Below, in pieces: positions 22,156 through 32,203 of a stretch of DNA of 64,000 nucleotides (position 1 is the first letter of the stretch; each line of letters begins with the position of its first letter). Below the pieces are notes generated by a model. It was not told the origin of the DNA, ran no database searches, and saw only the letters and a program-made list of their open reading frames with translations. The translations under genes were made by a program, and so were the position numbers. The stretch comes from Liolophura sinensis. Taxonomy: Eukaryota; Mollusca; Polyplacophora; Chitonida; Chitonidae. The stretch is taken from contig NC_088301.1 of NCBI RefSeq assembly GCF_032854445.1, positions 54,301,187 through 54,365,186 on the forward strand. The letters are read 5' to 3'.

Positions 22156-22415
22156 CGTTTTTCAACATTTGTGTACAAAATTTCCTGGCGATGACCCCAG
22201 AGACTTTTTTCGTCGTTTCACATTTCTGTGCAAAATTTCCTGGCGATGAAACCAGACAAACTGGCATTTTTCAACATTTCTGTACAAAATTTGCTTGCGG
22301 TGTCCCCCGAGACTTCGGCGTTTTTCAACATTTCCGTACAAAATTTGCTGGCGGTGACCCCAGAGATTTTGGCCTTTTTCAACATTTCTATGCAAGATTT
22401 CCTGGTGTTGAGAGT
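22156..22415. repeat. 54-bp tandem repeat, about 4.8 copies
   Basis: Copies start at 22156, 22211, 22265, 22319 and 22373. The first is 55 bp, the next three are 54 bp and the last is partial. Each begins like CGTTTTTCAACATTTCTGTA and continues with AAAATTTCCTGGCGATGA. Because 54 is a multiple of three and the unit lacks stops in most frames, long repetitive frames appear on both strands (for example FQHF..KFAGG..RDFG forwards and KFCTEMLKNA reversed). I regard those frames as by-products. Confidence 0.9.
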
Positions 22416-22741
22416 GATGTGAGGAGCATAGAGAGCGTTGAGACCCTCTCGAGTGATACAAAGTCTCATTAGATATTTGGTCTCGTGGATGAAAGGCCGC
22501 GCAAATGCCGTAGAGGAAACGGGACACGATTAAGAACCCATGTTACTTCACACTCGTTCAAAGGGCATCCTCGAACCATCAGCCATTTTTATGCTAAACT
22601 CGCCGTTTAAATCCGCTCTGTTAACCCACCACTACCAATTTATCCATACTCTATGTTTTGTTTCCACTAAAGGCTTTGTGTTAGCTCACAGACAAGACAC
22701 AAAGATGATAACATATGATCATAGGAAGCGTGCTGTGACTT

Positions 22742-22870
22742 AGCTTTTTAATCACTAACGCACAAGATGCGGGTTCAACACCTGCCTTGGGCAGGGAATT
22801 TGTAGATTCTCTCGCTCTCACCGCTTGTGGGGCCTTGGCGGTCGACGACGCTCGAGTCGGTATTCGACGA
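22742..22870 (+). repeat. Possible tRNA-derived SINE fragment
   Basis: AATCACTAACGCACAAGATG followed by the B-box-like GCGGGTTCAACACC and then GGGCAGGGAATTTGTAGATT resembles the middle of a tRNA-type SINE. No second copy exists in the window to confirm it. Confidence 0.35.
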
Positions 22871-24846
22871 AGACCACTTATCTTCCACCAATGTGATGTA
22901 TATATGTGTAAGTCATATGTAAGAAATTTCGTCTGTAATTTCCCAAGAGGTGGTAGTTTTCTCCGATTTCCTGTACATATATAAAATTAACCGCATAAAA
23001 TTGTGGCGTTCAGCAAAACTGAAGTAAATACACAAGAATTAATCGGTTTTAAGTATATAAGGCGGATAATGTATTAGCTGTGCTGAGTAAATATATTTAA
23101 GGTCCACAATGCATAAAGACTACATCCAACAAGAGAAAAAACAGCAATGTGTGTTATGTTAGCCGTGAACTTACTGTGTAAATACAAAAGACAACAGTTT
23201 GAAGAGCAGATGTGAAGCAGCTCGTTGCAAAAGAGGTTACTATCATCCAAACCTTTCCATTTGGACACGGTTTGACAGTAAATCAAATCTGCATAATTAT
23301 GCTAAACCCTTTCTAGCAGATAGTTTTTTCATCATTTGCATATACAAAGAGAGGCAGAGCGTGCATAATTTTCTTGACTCATAGTGACTCAATCAGGGAG
23401 CTGTGGATCTACATTCCTTACATCGAAATACCACATAACAATCAAAATCGCCTAGAAAGGATCCCCTTAATGCATCATTGCGATCAGAGTATGGATCATT
23501 ATTGTGGCGCTATTCTTTCGGTAAGGAGAGTATCGCCATATTCAAAGTTAAACTGAGACATCTGGTGCTGCCATCACCATGATCAGTATCAGTATATATA
23601 CACACACGCTGAGTTATAAGTGTCTTTCACATGAAATATTGCACCGTCTGAAAATAAGACTTACGTGCAATAGCACGGCAAGCGATCATTTCCGATCAGA
23701 CAAACTTGACAAACATGATTGACATTAAATTTTCTGTCAATTCAAAATTTAAGTAGCCATGCATAAACCTATTTATATTTGACACAAAGACTACTTGGAA
23801 TGACAACGCTGTTCAAATACCGGGTCAATTGATGAAAGCGCATTATCGACCGCATGAGATCAGACATAGCTCCAATCAAGCAGACACAACCTAAGAAGAC
23901 AACAATCAATTTTCACCATTTTCCCTTGAAAATTTCCAGGCTATGAGTACTGATACATTGCTCCATGTCGAGTGTTCTGTCCTTTATACCTCATGGTACC
24001 GATACTCAAATGACATGTAAATATTATTCACAGTAAAGTAACATCACTTTGTTGCATTAATTGTAAAACCGGAAGAGCACTGATCTTAGATTAAATCTAA
24101 TGCATAAGAAAACCACCCTTTGTTTGCAGCGGAATAGGCATATATGAAGAAACAACATGTTAATCTTAATAATACCATAACACCGAAGAGCATTTATTTG
24201 ATGCAAAAAGATTCGTGGATAGTGCAGATCCCAACATTCATGAAAATAAAACAATTTTGACTAGACAATCTCCATTAACTGATAACAAAATGCAACAAAT
24301 TTTACACAATTCAGTGAACTACATGCACGAACTAAAACTTACAGGTACTCTTGGGCGGTACACGAGTATTTTTGAGCGCTGTATACTTTTAAAAGTATTA
24401 GATGCTAAGAATTGCACATGGTAACTAGTAGAGGAACGGCTCACGCCCCAGTCCTCAGGATTGTAAATTTCACTGTACCATTTATATTAATTTTAAAATA
24501 TATTTTGCATCTTAACGTGAACGATGGTAAGGCTATTACATTTATTTTAAAGCAACCTGATATCGAGTTTCTCATTCCAAATGAACGAATCATACGATCT
24601 TGTCCTCCGTGCCGTCATCGAAGACAGTTGTACGCACTGTAAACAGAAAACCTCCCTCCACAAACGCTCAATAAAAAATGAAAAAGAAAACTGGGTGAAT
24701 TTTTTACTAGGCTAATTTTTGCTAGACTAATTGGCTAGCAGATTGCGAATGGGTTAACAGTTTACTCGGAACAGAAGAGGAATAGGCAGAGCGCAAGATG
24801 AACCAGTCGTGGGCGGGCACAACCATTTCCAATAGGGCTGGATCGA
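22871..24846. other. Non-coding, downstream of the Cys-rich gene
   Basis: Short frames only, none with family resemblance. It should include the 3' untranslated region of the minus-strand gene that stops at 24847. Confidence 0.5.
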
Positions 24847-24961
24847 TCACACATAGGAGGCCTGATACCATCGGTGAACACGATGATTATGTCTGCAGTA
24901 TGGCTGCTCACAGTCGCGACGAACTGGGTTCTCTATGCAAGACGTGGTTTCGTGTAGGTAG
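24847..24961 (-). CDS. Cys-rich gene, terminal exon
   Basis: Follows the acceptor CCCTCTCCTTCAG. One base completes the split Arg codon, then YLHETTSCIENPVRRD, CEQPYCRHNHRVHRWYQASY and the TGA at 24847-24849. The coding length is 115 bases (1 + 38 codons). Confidence 0.7.
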
Positions 24962-27900
24962 CTGAAGGAGAGGGAGAAAAACAAGAAATCTGAGAAAATA
25001 AATAGCTGGAAGCACGACAAACATATACACAAAGAAAGATTAAATGATTTATTCTTGTTTTGTCGCCTATATATTTTTGGATATATTTAAGGTCCTTGCA
25101 CTAGTCTAATCTTATCACTCATGACAAATATGTACTTATGGAGATAACTAACAGTTCCTCATAGAACATCTATCCTGGGAAAGTTGACTGGTATAACCCT
25201 ATTCATTGAAAACAATTTTGTGACTTAACATTAACTATCCTCACAACTGGATGAAACCTACTCAGGAATAGGCCAGGTTTATGATTCGAAGGAAACAGGA
25301 ATCAGGGCAACCACAACACCTCAACGGGTATCTGACAACATCCTACAGGAAGACCGCTGCCAGGTAACTGAGAGCTGCATTCGGCTACTCCACACTTGAT
25401 CATTAGCACTCTAAACTATGGTAGCCTAGACCGTTCGATAAGAGGAGGGCCCGTTTTAAGATAATATACTGTAAATGAAGGTGATATACAAGTACATACT
25501 GACAAACGACTTTCCCAATCTTACCGGCAGTACACAGGGAGCACATCATGTAGAATCTTCCTTCTTTTAAGCCTTGTGTTTAATAATGCATATTCTTTAT
25601 TAATGCACTCCTGCATTTCTGGATCAAGGTCTCGAATACATCGACTGGAATTGGCATAATCTGGGAAAACAGTAACAAAATATACGCAAAGCCATTTCGA
25701 GTAAAACATTTTGTGCAAACCTTACACAGTGAAAAACTCTTGATAGTGCTTAAAGTTGCAATTTGCTCCCTTATATCTCCTTTAAATGATTATTCATCTC
25801 CATGGTAAAGAGAAAGTATAATCATTTATGAGATAATCTCCTTACGTTTAGCGCACGAAACATTACTTTGGTTGGAGATAAGCTTATGAGCAATAAAGGT
25901 CGTTTACACAGCAAAACTTTGCCTTCCAGATATGGTGACATGCATGACATATTTTCCTGTTTTCACATTTCGTATAATTCTTCACAAAATTTCGAAATAC
26001 CCCTGGGTCCTCAATAACAAAAGTTACTATAAAACATCTCAAGTATATCATTTGTTGATTTTCATGAAAGAAAATCAAAACCAAATAATATTACTTGAGG
26101 ACTGACTGAAAAATAAAACACTGTGAAAACTGTATGATTCAGTTAAGCGGTTCAGATAAGAGTTATCACAGCGTTTTTTTAGTTCATTCGTATACCAATA
26201 AGGGCGTTCCTGGTGAATAATCGCAAGGCTAATTCCCAGCCTCGACGGATAACAACAAACCACCAAAGAACTATGAAAGTATATAAAGTACGAAAATAGG
26301 ACGGTATCATGCGAAAAGGAGCAGTCTACAGTTTTCAGTGATATTGGAAAGACGTCAAGTAAGTTCTAAGCCACTGAGTGAAATCAGTATTCATATTGCA
26401 ACTTGATTGCAACTGTTCATATATCCAACGTGGCGATCTAATTCAACACGGTGAATATTCACCCGGAACGCGAAATTAGAGCAAGATGTGTTCAATTTGA
26501 TAAGCTATACACAGTTGCCGTCCTCGTCATAGACGTTGGAACGGTTCCATTTTGATGATAAAATATGAGGGCTGGGTTGTGCTGTCAGAACGTCTGTTTT
26601 CTTCAAAATTTGATAGCTCACATTTTCCGAGGGACAGAGACAAAATGAATTTACATTTACAGGCACCGGTTTCATGAAGCTTACTTCGTGTTAACTTTGT
26701 AATAAGTCTTTAGCCCTTAGCTGAGTGCACTTGATATCTCTACAACATACGTTGTCATGGTCATTAAGGGCTTACTTACCTAAGTGAGCTTCATGAAACC
26801 GGCCCCTTGTAGTTAAGTTTAAAGGTGAAATATTTATCACTACCGACAGCATATGGCCAATAGACACTTATCCCGTGTATGAGATAGCAAGAGATGACAT
26901 CAAACAACAAGCATCTAGGTATTATAGTATATCTGGATAAGCGCAAAATGGGCAACGATCTGTTTTTTCGACGTTCTCTTATTAGTAACTCGCTAGTATT
27001 ACAAGCAGGCGATATGAGTGAACAGCTTGCCTGCTTGTGGCAGATATCTCCAGGACTCCAATACATTAACTACTGTCTCCGCGCCACTGTAGCCCCTGTT
27101 CTGAGCCACGCAGGTGTTAGAATACATGGGACAATGTCCGAAACAGGCCACCGGATCGAGTCCAACCGGAGGATTTACATACACAGGCCGTGTGAAGAAC
27201 GCCGCCACTCTTTGAGCAGTGTTTTACACTCTGCCGTTTTCCCTCCAAGTCGTCGGATGCCTCTGTGGCTCTCTGCCTCTGTCAGCGCGTTTGGCTCCAT
27301 AGCTACCATCATCCGACACAGTATGACCCGAGTTGAAGAAGTTGTAAGCCTGAGTTTGCGAAATCGACTCCACATTGTCGTCAAATTCTCGGCAACATTA
27401 CCATCTCAGGAAGCATCTTTCCATTTTCAGCTTCAACTGAATCAACAAGTTTCTCCGCGAAATGAATCGTGTTCTTCTGACAGTTTTTTTATATGTAGGA
27501 CTTCAATTCCTTAAAATCATCATTCCTGTGTCGTCGCAAAAACTGTTATGTTCCAATTTAGAGCTTGAACTGACATGGAGAGGTGCTAGCGGGAAATGTG
27601 CATTTATTGGCCAATAGCTGCCACGTGCCTCGGTCTGATTGGATTTATTTCCCACCCGTTCCATTGGCATGGCAGTGCTCAAAATCACAACAACACAACC
27701 TAAACCGTTACATATTAACAAATAGGAAAGAGTGGTTATTTATGGTGTGTTAGAATAGAAAAAATTAGTTTGCCATCTTTAAATCACCTAGATAATACAC
27801 AGTAGACGAAAGTTGTCCACAGTTTGACATCTCGGATGGAGGCATGCAACCCATCGTTTTCAAACAGTTTGCAACTTCAGTATGCTGTGTATTGTCTAGG

Positions 27901-29172
27901 TGATATGAACATGGCAAACCACGTTTTATTTCTTAATCACACAATAATAAAGCAGAGCGCAGAGATTCTGGAACCTATCGGGATCGTTTTTCAAGGTTCA
28001 TACAGCATGTTATTCAAGGTTAGAACACCACTTTTAAAGTTAAAACTTCAGACATGGCTTTGGGTCTAATCATTCAACACACTCCCTTTTTACTCTTAAA
28101 AGATTTCCTGATTCTGCCCTAATTTCTTATTTCATATGCTGCCTTAGTCTTTCTATGGGTTCTGTTTAATCTATGCATCGAAACAGACATTCGTGTACCA
28201 CATTAGGATGGAATCGTACATTGAGAAGCAGTCGACAGCTTTCACCAATGTTAGAATAACGCAAGGAATGTTCTAGGCGAATGTCAGTATCCACATCGTG
28301 CACCGTGCTTCTATATCAGCTGTTGATAATCCAAATATGAATCTCAGTTGCGCTCTGATTGTAACTGTTCATATTTCCAACGTGGCGTTCTAATTCAACA
28401 TGCTGAAGATACGAGTCCCACAACCCCGTTGTAAGGGGAAATATTGTGAGATTCAGGACACTGTCCATATTTATTTACAATAGAATTATACCAACTGTAA
28501 AATTGAAGAAACTTAAGAGTGAAGGCGTGTGATTGAATACAATTTGTACCCATCAGAATTCACATCAACTCTTGATACATGGTTTCCCTGAATTTCACAT
28601 AAATGCTATTAATGAGAAATCAAGCAACTCGATGAACACCCATGAATGTTAACACTTGTATACAGCGGAATTGAAGAAGGTGTTGTTGCCTTTGAAGTTA
28701 ATGTAGCGGTGACCAGTTTTATTTGAGATGAAATTCTAGGATCCTTAAACGTTGCTTTGAGAATTGCGATTATTCACCCGGAACGTTCATTTTGGTTGTC
28801 GGCTGGCATACATGTCGGTTTTGACGCAAAGACTTTAACACATAATCCAGGTTAGTCAGATTCCATCATATGTGACAATTTGAAATAGCTCTGGAAATTT
28901 ACTAAGTGTGCTTTAAAGAAGTCAGTCAAATAACTCGCAAATTTGTCATCATTTCAGGATCCCCACCCATCCTTAACGAGGACCTCTGTTTTTATGTACA
29001 CCGTTGTTTAGGACGACATACTTACGCTCAAAATTGGAACAAAAGAATCGAAAGGATTCCCTCATGTAACTAGGTGATGCCAGATTTCTCAGTATAACCA
29101 AATCCTTTTCATCTGTACATATGTTGTACAAAACGTCGATACACTGCACTGTTGTGGCGAAGTTCCCTTGCC
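24847..29172 (-). CDS. Cys-rich (probably secreted) host protein gene, last three exons
   Basis: Three segments join into one reading frame through two GT-AG introns. Intron 25661-29025 has donor GTAAGT and acceptor TTACTGTTTTCCCAG. Intron 24962-25524 has donor GTAAGA and acceptor CTCCCTCTCCTTCAG. Phases match at both junctions: 1 nt plus 2 nt, then 2 nt plus 1 nt. The encoded text includes TVQCIDVLYNIC, RFFCSNFE, SSRCIRDLDPEMQECINKEY, HDVLPVYCRYLHETTSCIEN and RDCEQPYCRH, with nine cysteines, then a stop at 24847. Cys spacing recalls extracellular DUF19/T20D4.11-like proteins, but that is an inference. The first exon, signal peptide and promoter are not found. One base must be removed from a TTTT run at about 29098-29102 to keep frame in the 29026-29172 exon, which could be an assembly error or a true mutation. 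Confidence 0.65.
25525..25660 (-). CDS. Cys-rich gene, internal exon
   Basis: 136 bases (2 + 44 codons + 2), no stop. Encodes YANSSRCIRDLDPEMQECIN, KEYALLNTRLKRRKIL and HDVLPVYC. Both splice sites are near consensus, with a clean pyrimidine tract before the acceptor. Confidence 0.75.
26180..26600 (-). repeat. Family A repeat, long inverted copy in the gene's intron
   Basis: GTATACCAATAAGGGCGTTC, CAAACCACCAAAGAACTATG, ATAGGACGGTATCATGCG and AACTGTTCATATATCCAACG follow the family in reverse. Lies in the 3.4-kb intron of the Cys-rich gene. Confidence 0.8.
26662..26806. mobile_element. MITE with 25-bp terminal inverted repeats
   Basis: The left end (26662-26686) is GGCACCGGTTTCATGAAGCT plus TACTT; the right end (26782-26806) is its inverse with three mismatches. 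The 95-bp interior has no ORF and itself contains inverted CTTAGCCCTTA/TTAAGGGCT text. A short non-autonomous DNA transposon within the intron. Confidence 0.75.
28166..28560 (-). repeat. Family A repeat, inverted copy with internal gap
   Basis: TAATCTATGCATCGAAACAG at the shared end, then GCGCTCTGATTGTAACTG, TTCCAACGTGGCGTTCTAAT, and a far part around TCCATATTTATTTACA. Lies in the same intron. Confidence 0.75.
28735..28850 (+). repeat. Family A repeat, terminal part
   Basis: GAGAATTGCGATTATTCACC, GGAACGTTCATTTTGGTTG and CGGTTTTGACGCAAAGAC match the last 110 bp of the family. Confidence 0.65.
29026..29172 (-). CDS. Cys-rich gene, upstream exon with one-base frame slip
   Basis: Acceptor TTTTTCTCTTTTAG, donor GTAAGT. 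Before the TTTT run the frame reads QGNFATTVQCIDVLYNICTD; after it, in the next frame, VILRNLASPSYMRESFRF and CSNFE. Both halves are stop-free and resemble one protein, and a single T removed makes the exon 146 bases with matching phases. Left as written, the frame stops after about 33 codons. Confidence 0.6.
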
Positions 29173-30967
29173 TAAAAGAGAAAAAATATGCAATGTGGTA
29201 AAAAGACGTATATGAGACAAAAAGGATAATGCACTGCTAAGGAACACCACCACAACCAAAATAAGGACGCGCCTTATATTAGAAAAGAGTACTCAGCTTC
29301 CTCATTGACTAGTTTTCTTGCTATTAAGTAGAAACTATTGATCACCCATTAAGGTGTCGCCTCTACGGTATCATTTGTAGTCGCATTTCAAACATTCGCT
29401 TGGGAAAATAACCCTTTAACGCCGGAGACGGCCTTCCTGTCGAAACACAACGTTTTTTCTTTGGGAAACTAGATACAGTTCCATAGTTTCATAGATATTT
29501 CAACAGTCTCAAATAATCCTCTTTTGAATCTTAATACTTTAAAACAAAAAGGATATTTATGATAATGTAGTTGCTCATAGCTCAGACATATTGGAAAAGT
29601 TGGAGAAAACAAGACATAAATTAAAGGTAAAATGTACGATGGTAAATTTTATCTTGATATTCAAGATGTTTGCCGAGGAACATCTAGTTAAACGTTTACA
29701 TTCTTTTTTTCTCCTGCCCTAACTGCCATTTTGTAAAATATAGTCATGTACCATTAACAATATATAACTAAAACCATAAAACTACCAACTGATAGCCTGT
29801 TATTACACGCTGTGAAGCAGAAGTTATGATACGAATAAACAAAATCAGTATATCAGTATATGATATAAAGACTAAATGGTCAGTTAAGCTCTATTCCATT
29901 GCTTCCCCCCCCTAATATTCCTTGGCAGAGGGTGCAAGTTGTTACTGTTACTGTTATTTGCAAGAATAGTTAGAATAATACTCTAAATGTGGTAAATTGA
30001 TAAGGGATCGGATGCTCACCGGTTGCATGTGACAATTTGCGAACTATAACTTTTTTTCGCTGCTCTAGTTTTACTCGGTCATGCTCATTTTATGCTCGTA
30101 CTCATTTATATTTACATCAATAAATACCAAAATATGGCCAATAAATCCCACCTTATTATCTGAACGTCTAACTGCATAGTACTTGGTGATAGAAAATCTT
30201 TAAAATTAGAGCACATTTTTAGATATAGTTTCCCATAGTCTTTTTGGGTGATGTTTCATTCATATTTTCCATTTTAAAAAATCGCATAGAAAAAAGACAG
30301 AAAAACATAATAACCCCTCTTGTTTTCGGCTTTTATGCTTGCAGGATGGGTAAATTATAAAGGCCTGTATTCAATCACGCGATATACGCTACAAAGCAAA
30401 TCTGACAAATATAACAGAATCATTAATATTTAAGCAAGGCAATTACTCAACGAACGTGTGAGAAACCAGATAAACGCGCACATATCGGACAAGTACAAAC
30501 CAGAAAAAAGCACTGGAGATTTAGACGCTTGCTCATTACACTAAAGGTGTATAACTGGTCCTATTACTTTCACCTTTTATCATTCCAAGTTTTAGTACTT
30601 CAGAGCATGCCATCTATTATAATGTTATGGACAAAGGCTATGTAATGCCCAGTAAAATGTGGTCAGTGTACCAGTCATACGATGGAGAAAAAATCGATCC
30701 GCTTGTGTTATTGTGACAAACCCTTGACGCAATGTATTGATTTACTGGTCTCTTGACAAGTTGTCTCCTTCCGCCGACATCCTTCTCACCGTGCACCGAG
30801 GTTTATGGATTAGAGCGAGTTTTAAGGATTTCATATGAAATATGATTTCGACGAGGAAACAATCATGAGTTTGTGCATTGATCACAATTAATTATGAAGA
30901 CAGCCTGAGCTTTAAACATGCGTATATAAATCGGGAGCACATGTGCACATTCTCCTCAATCATGATG
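29173..30967. other. Intron or intergenic, no feature seen
   Basis: No repeat or coding match apart from a family B-like scrap (GCTGCTCTAGTTTTACTC) at 30060-30077. Confidence 0.45.
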
Positions 30968-30980
30968 CATATCAAATGAA

Positions 30981-31038
30981 TGAATGAATGATTATGGCTT
31001 AACGCCACATCGGCAATATTTCAGCCATATCGTGGCGA
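30981..31038 (-). repeat. 58-bp SINE 3'-end fragment with exact 13-bp target duplication
   Basis: The fragment TTAACGCCACATCGGCAATA / TTTCAGCCATATCGTGGCG is the tail of a mollusc SINE. It is flanked by the identical 13-mer CATATCAAATGAA at 30968-30980 and 31039-31051, so it inserted as this very short piece by target-primed reverse transcription. Confidence 0.75.
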
Positions 31039-31249
31039 CATATCAAATGAAAATATATCCAAATCACAGGATGTTCATGATAACTATGAATGGGATACAG
31101 GTTGCGTGATTTTACTGAGATCAAATTCCCAGAGAACGACACATTTTACCATTGTGAAAATTACTCAGCGAAGAGGCAATTCACCTTTAATAAAAGACAC
31201 CTTTGCATTGAACAAATATGTATACTTAAAAGACGTACGACATAGAGAG

Positions 31250-31433
31250 TAAAAAGCAGAACAGCGACGTCCTGTGTGGTATCTGTCAAATGGCCTCACC
31301 TAACCCATTTTTTCCTCAGTCAGGGATACATTTTAACTGTTCATGTAAAAGCTTACATAGTAGCAAATTACACGCCCCAAAGCACCATGACTTAAGCATA
31401 ATTAGGTGAAAAAATGTAGAAATGTTATCTACA
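31250..31433 (-). repeat. Family B repeat, cut by the assembly gap
   Basis: GTTCATGTAAAAGC, AATTACACGCCCC and CACCATGACTTAAGC match the copy at 35027-35290. The rest of the copy runs into the Ns. Confidence 0.6.
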
Positions 31434-31633
31434 NNNNNNNNNNNNNNNNNNNNNNNNNNNNNNNNNNNNNNNNNNNNNNNNNNNNNNNNNNNNNNNNNNN
31501 NNNNNNNNNNNNNNNNNNNNNNNNNNNNNNNNNNNNNNNNNNNNNNNNNNNNNNNNNNNNNNNNNNNNNNNNNNNNNNNNNNNNNNNNNNNNNNNNNNNN
31601 NNNNNNNNNNNNNNNNNNNNNNNNNNNNNNNNN
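31434..31633. other. Assembly gap, 200 N
   Basis: Exactly 200 unknown bases, a round number that suggests an estimated or fixed gap size. Any protein text read across it is meaningless. Confidence 1.
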
Positions 31634-31839
31634 ATGCAATGTATTTATCTGTTGGGCCTGTCGCCTTCATGATGTAACATGGGATAATATACGGTGATAT
31701 ACTCTGCACTTGTTTCATTTCTAACATCATCTTTCCTTTGATGTTTTTTACGTACTCTTTTCTTCAAATGAAACGTTTTATGATAGTGTAAAATTTGTTT
31801 CACGAGTATCTCCATAGATTATACAAAAATGAAATGAGT

Positions 31840-32192
31840 GAGTGAGTAAGTGTTTGGGGTTTAACGTCGTACTTAACAATTTTTCAGTCATATGACCACG
31901 ACGGAGCCCTTAGAGTGCAGGTGATGTGCTTCCTTGTTGCAGGACGGACTTCCACCTCTCTTTTATCTGGTGCTGCTTCATTGAGACGCCTTACCGTAGG
32001 CAAGTACGCTGCGCGCCCGAGCCATTATACTGATAAGGGTGAACCAGTCGTTGCACTATCCCCTTCATGCTGAACACCAAGCGAGGACGTTACATCTTCT
32101 CTTTTAAGGTCTTAGGCGTGACTCGACCTAGGACTGACCGTGGATCTATCGCCTCCCGAAGCAGACGGTCTACCAACTGTGCTATCGGTGCT
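31840..32192 (-). repeat. tRNA-derived SINE, full length, minus strand
   Basis: The head, on the minus strand, starts at 32192 with AGCACCGATAGCACAGTTGG (A box TAGCACAGTTGG) and has a B-box-like AGGTCGAGTCACG. The tail ends TTAAACCCCAAACACTTACT followed by a CTCA run. Exact 11-bp target duplications (ATGAAATGAGT) lie at 31829-31839 and 32193-32203. A Pol III-transcribed, non-coding retroposon; the clean duplication suggests it is fairly young. Confidence 0.85.
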
Positions 32193-32203
32193 ATGAAATG
32201 AGT

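Noticed and set aside
22156-22415. CRISPR array
   Set aside because: The 54-bp units are contiguous diverged repeats without unique spacers, and the genome is animal.
22056-22527. Long plus and minus frames of 83-138 residues
   Set aside because: Produced by the 54-bp tandem repeat, whose length is a multiple of three; open on both strands, so not evidence for a gene.
25884-26084. Minus-strand frame with several Cys as an upstream exon of the Cys-rich gene
   Set aside because: The donor-like GTAAGG at 25846 lies beyond an in-frame stop, and exon 29026 already joins exon 25660 in phase, so it is not needed.
26894-27514. 206-residue open frame on the plus strand
   Set aside because: No domain resemblance. 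The opposite strand is also largely open, composition is Ser/Arg-rich with no Kozak or splice context, and it lies inside the intron of the minus-strand gene.
30010-30078. Exon candidate ending at a GTGAGC donor (minus strand)
   Set aside because: The reading is short and overlaps family B end sequence; no acceptor of quality is present.
31316-31730. Four frames running across the N gap
   Set aside because: They consist mainly of unknown residues from the gap.
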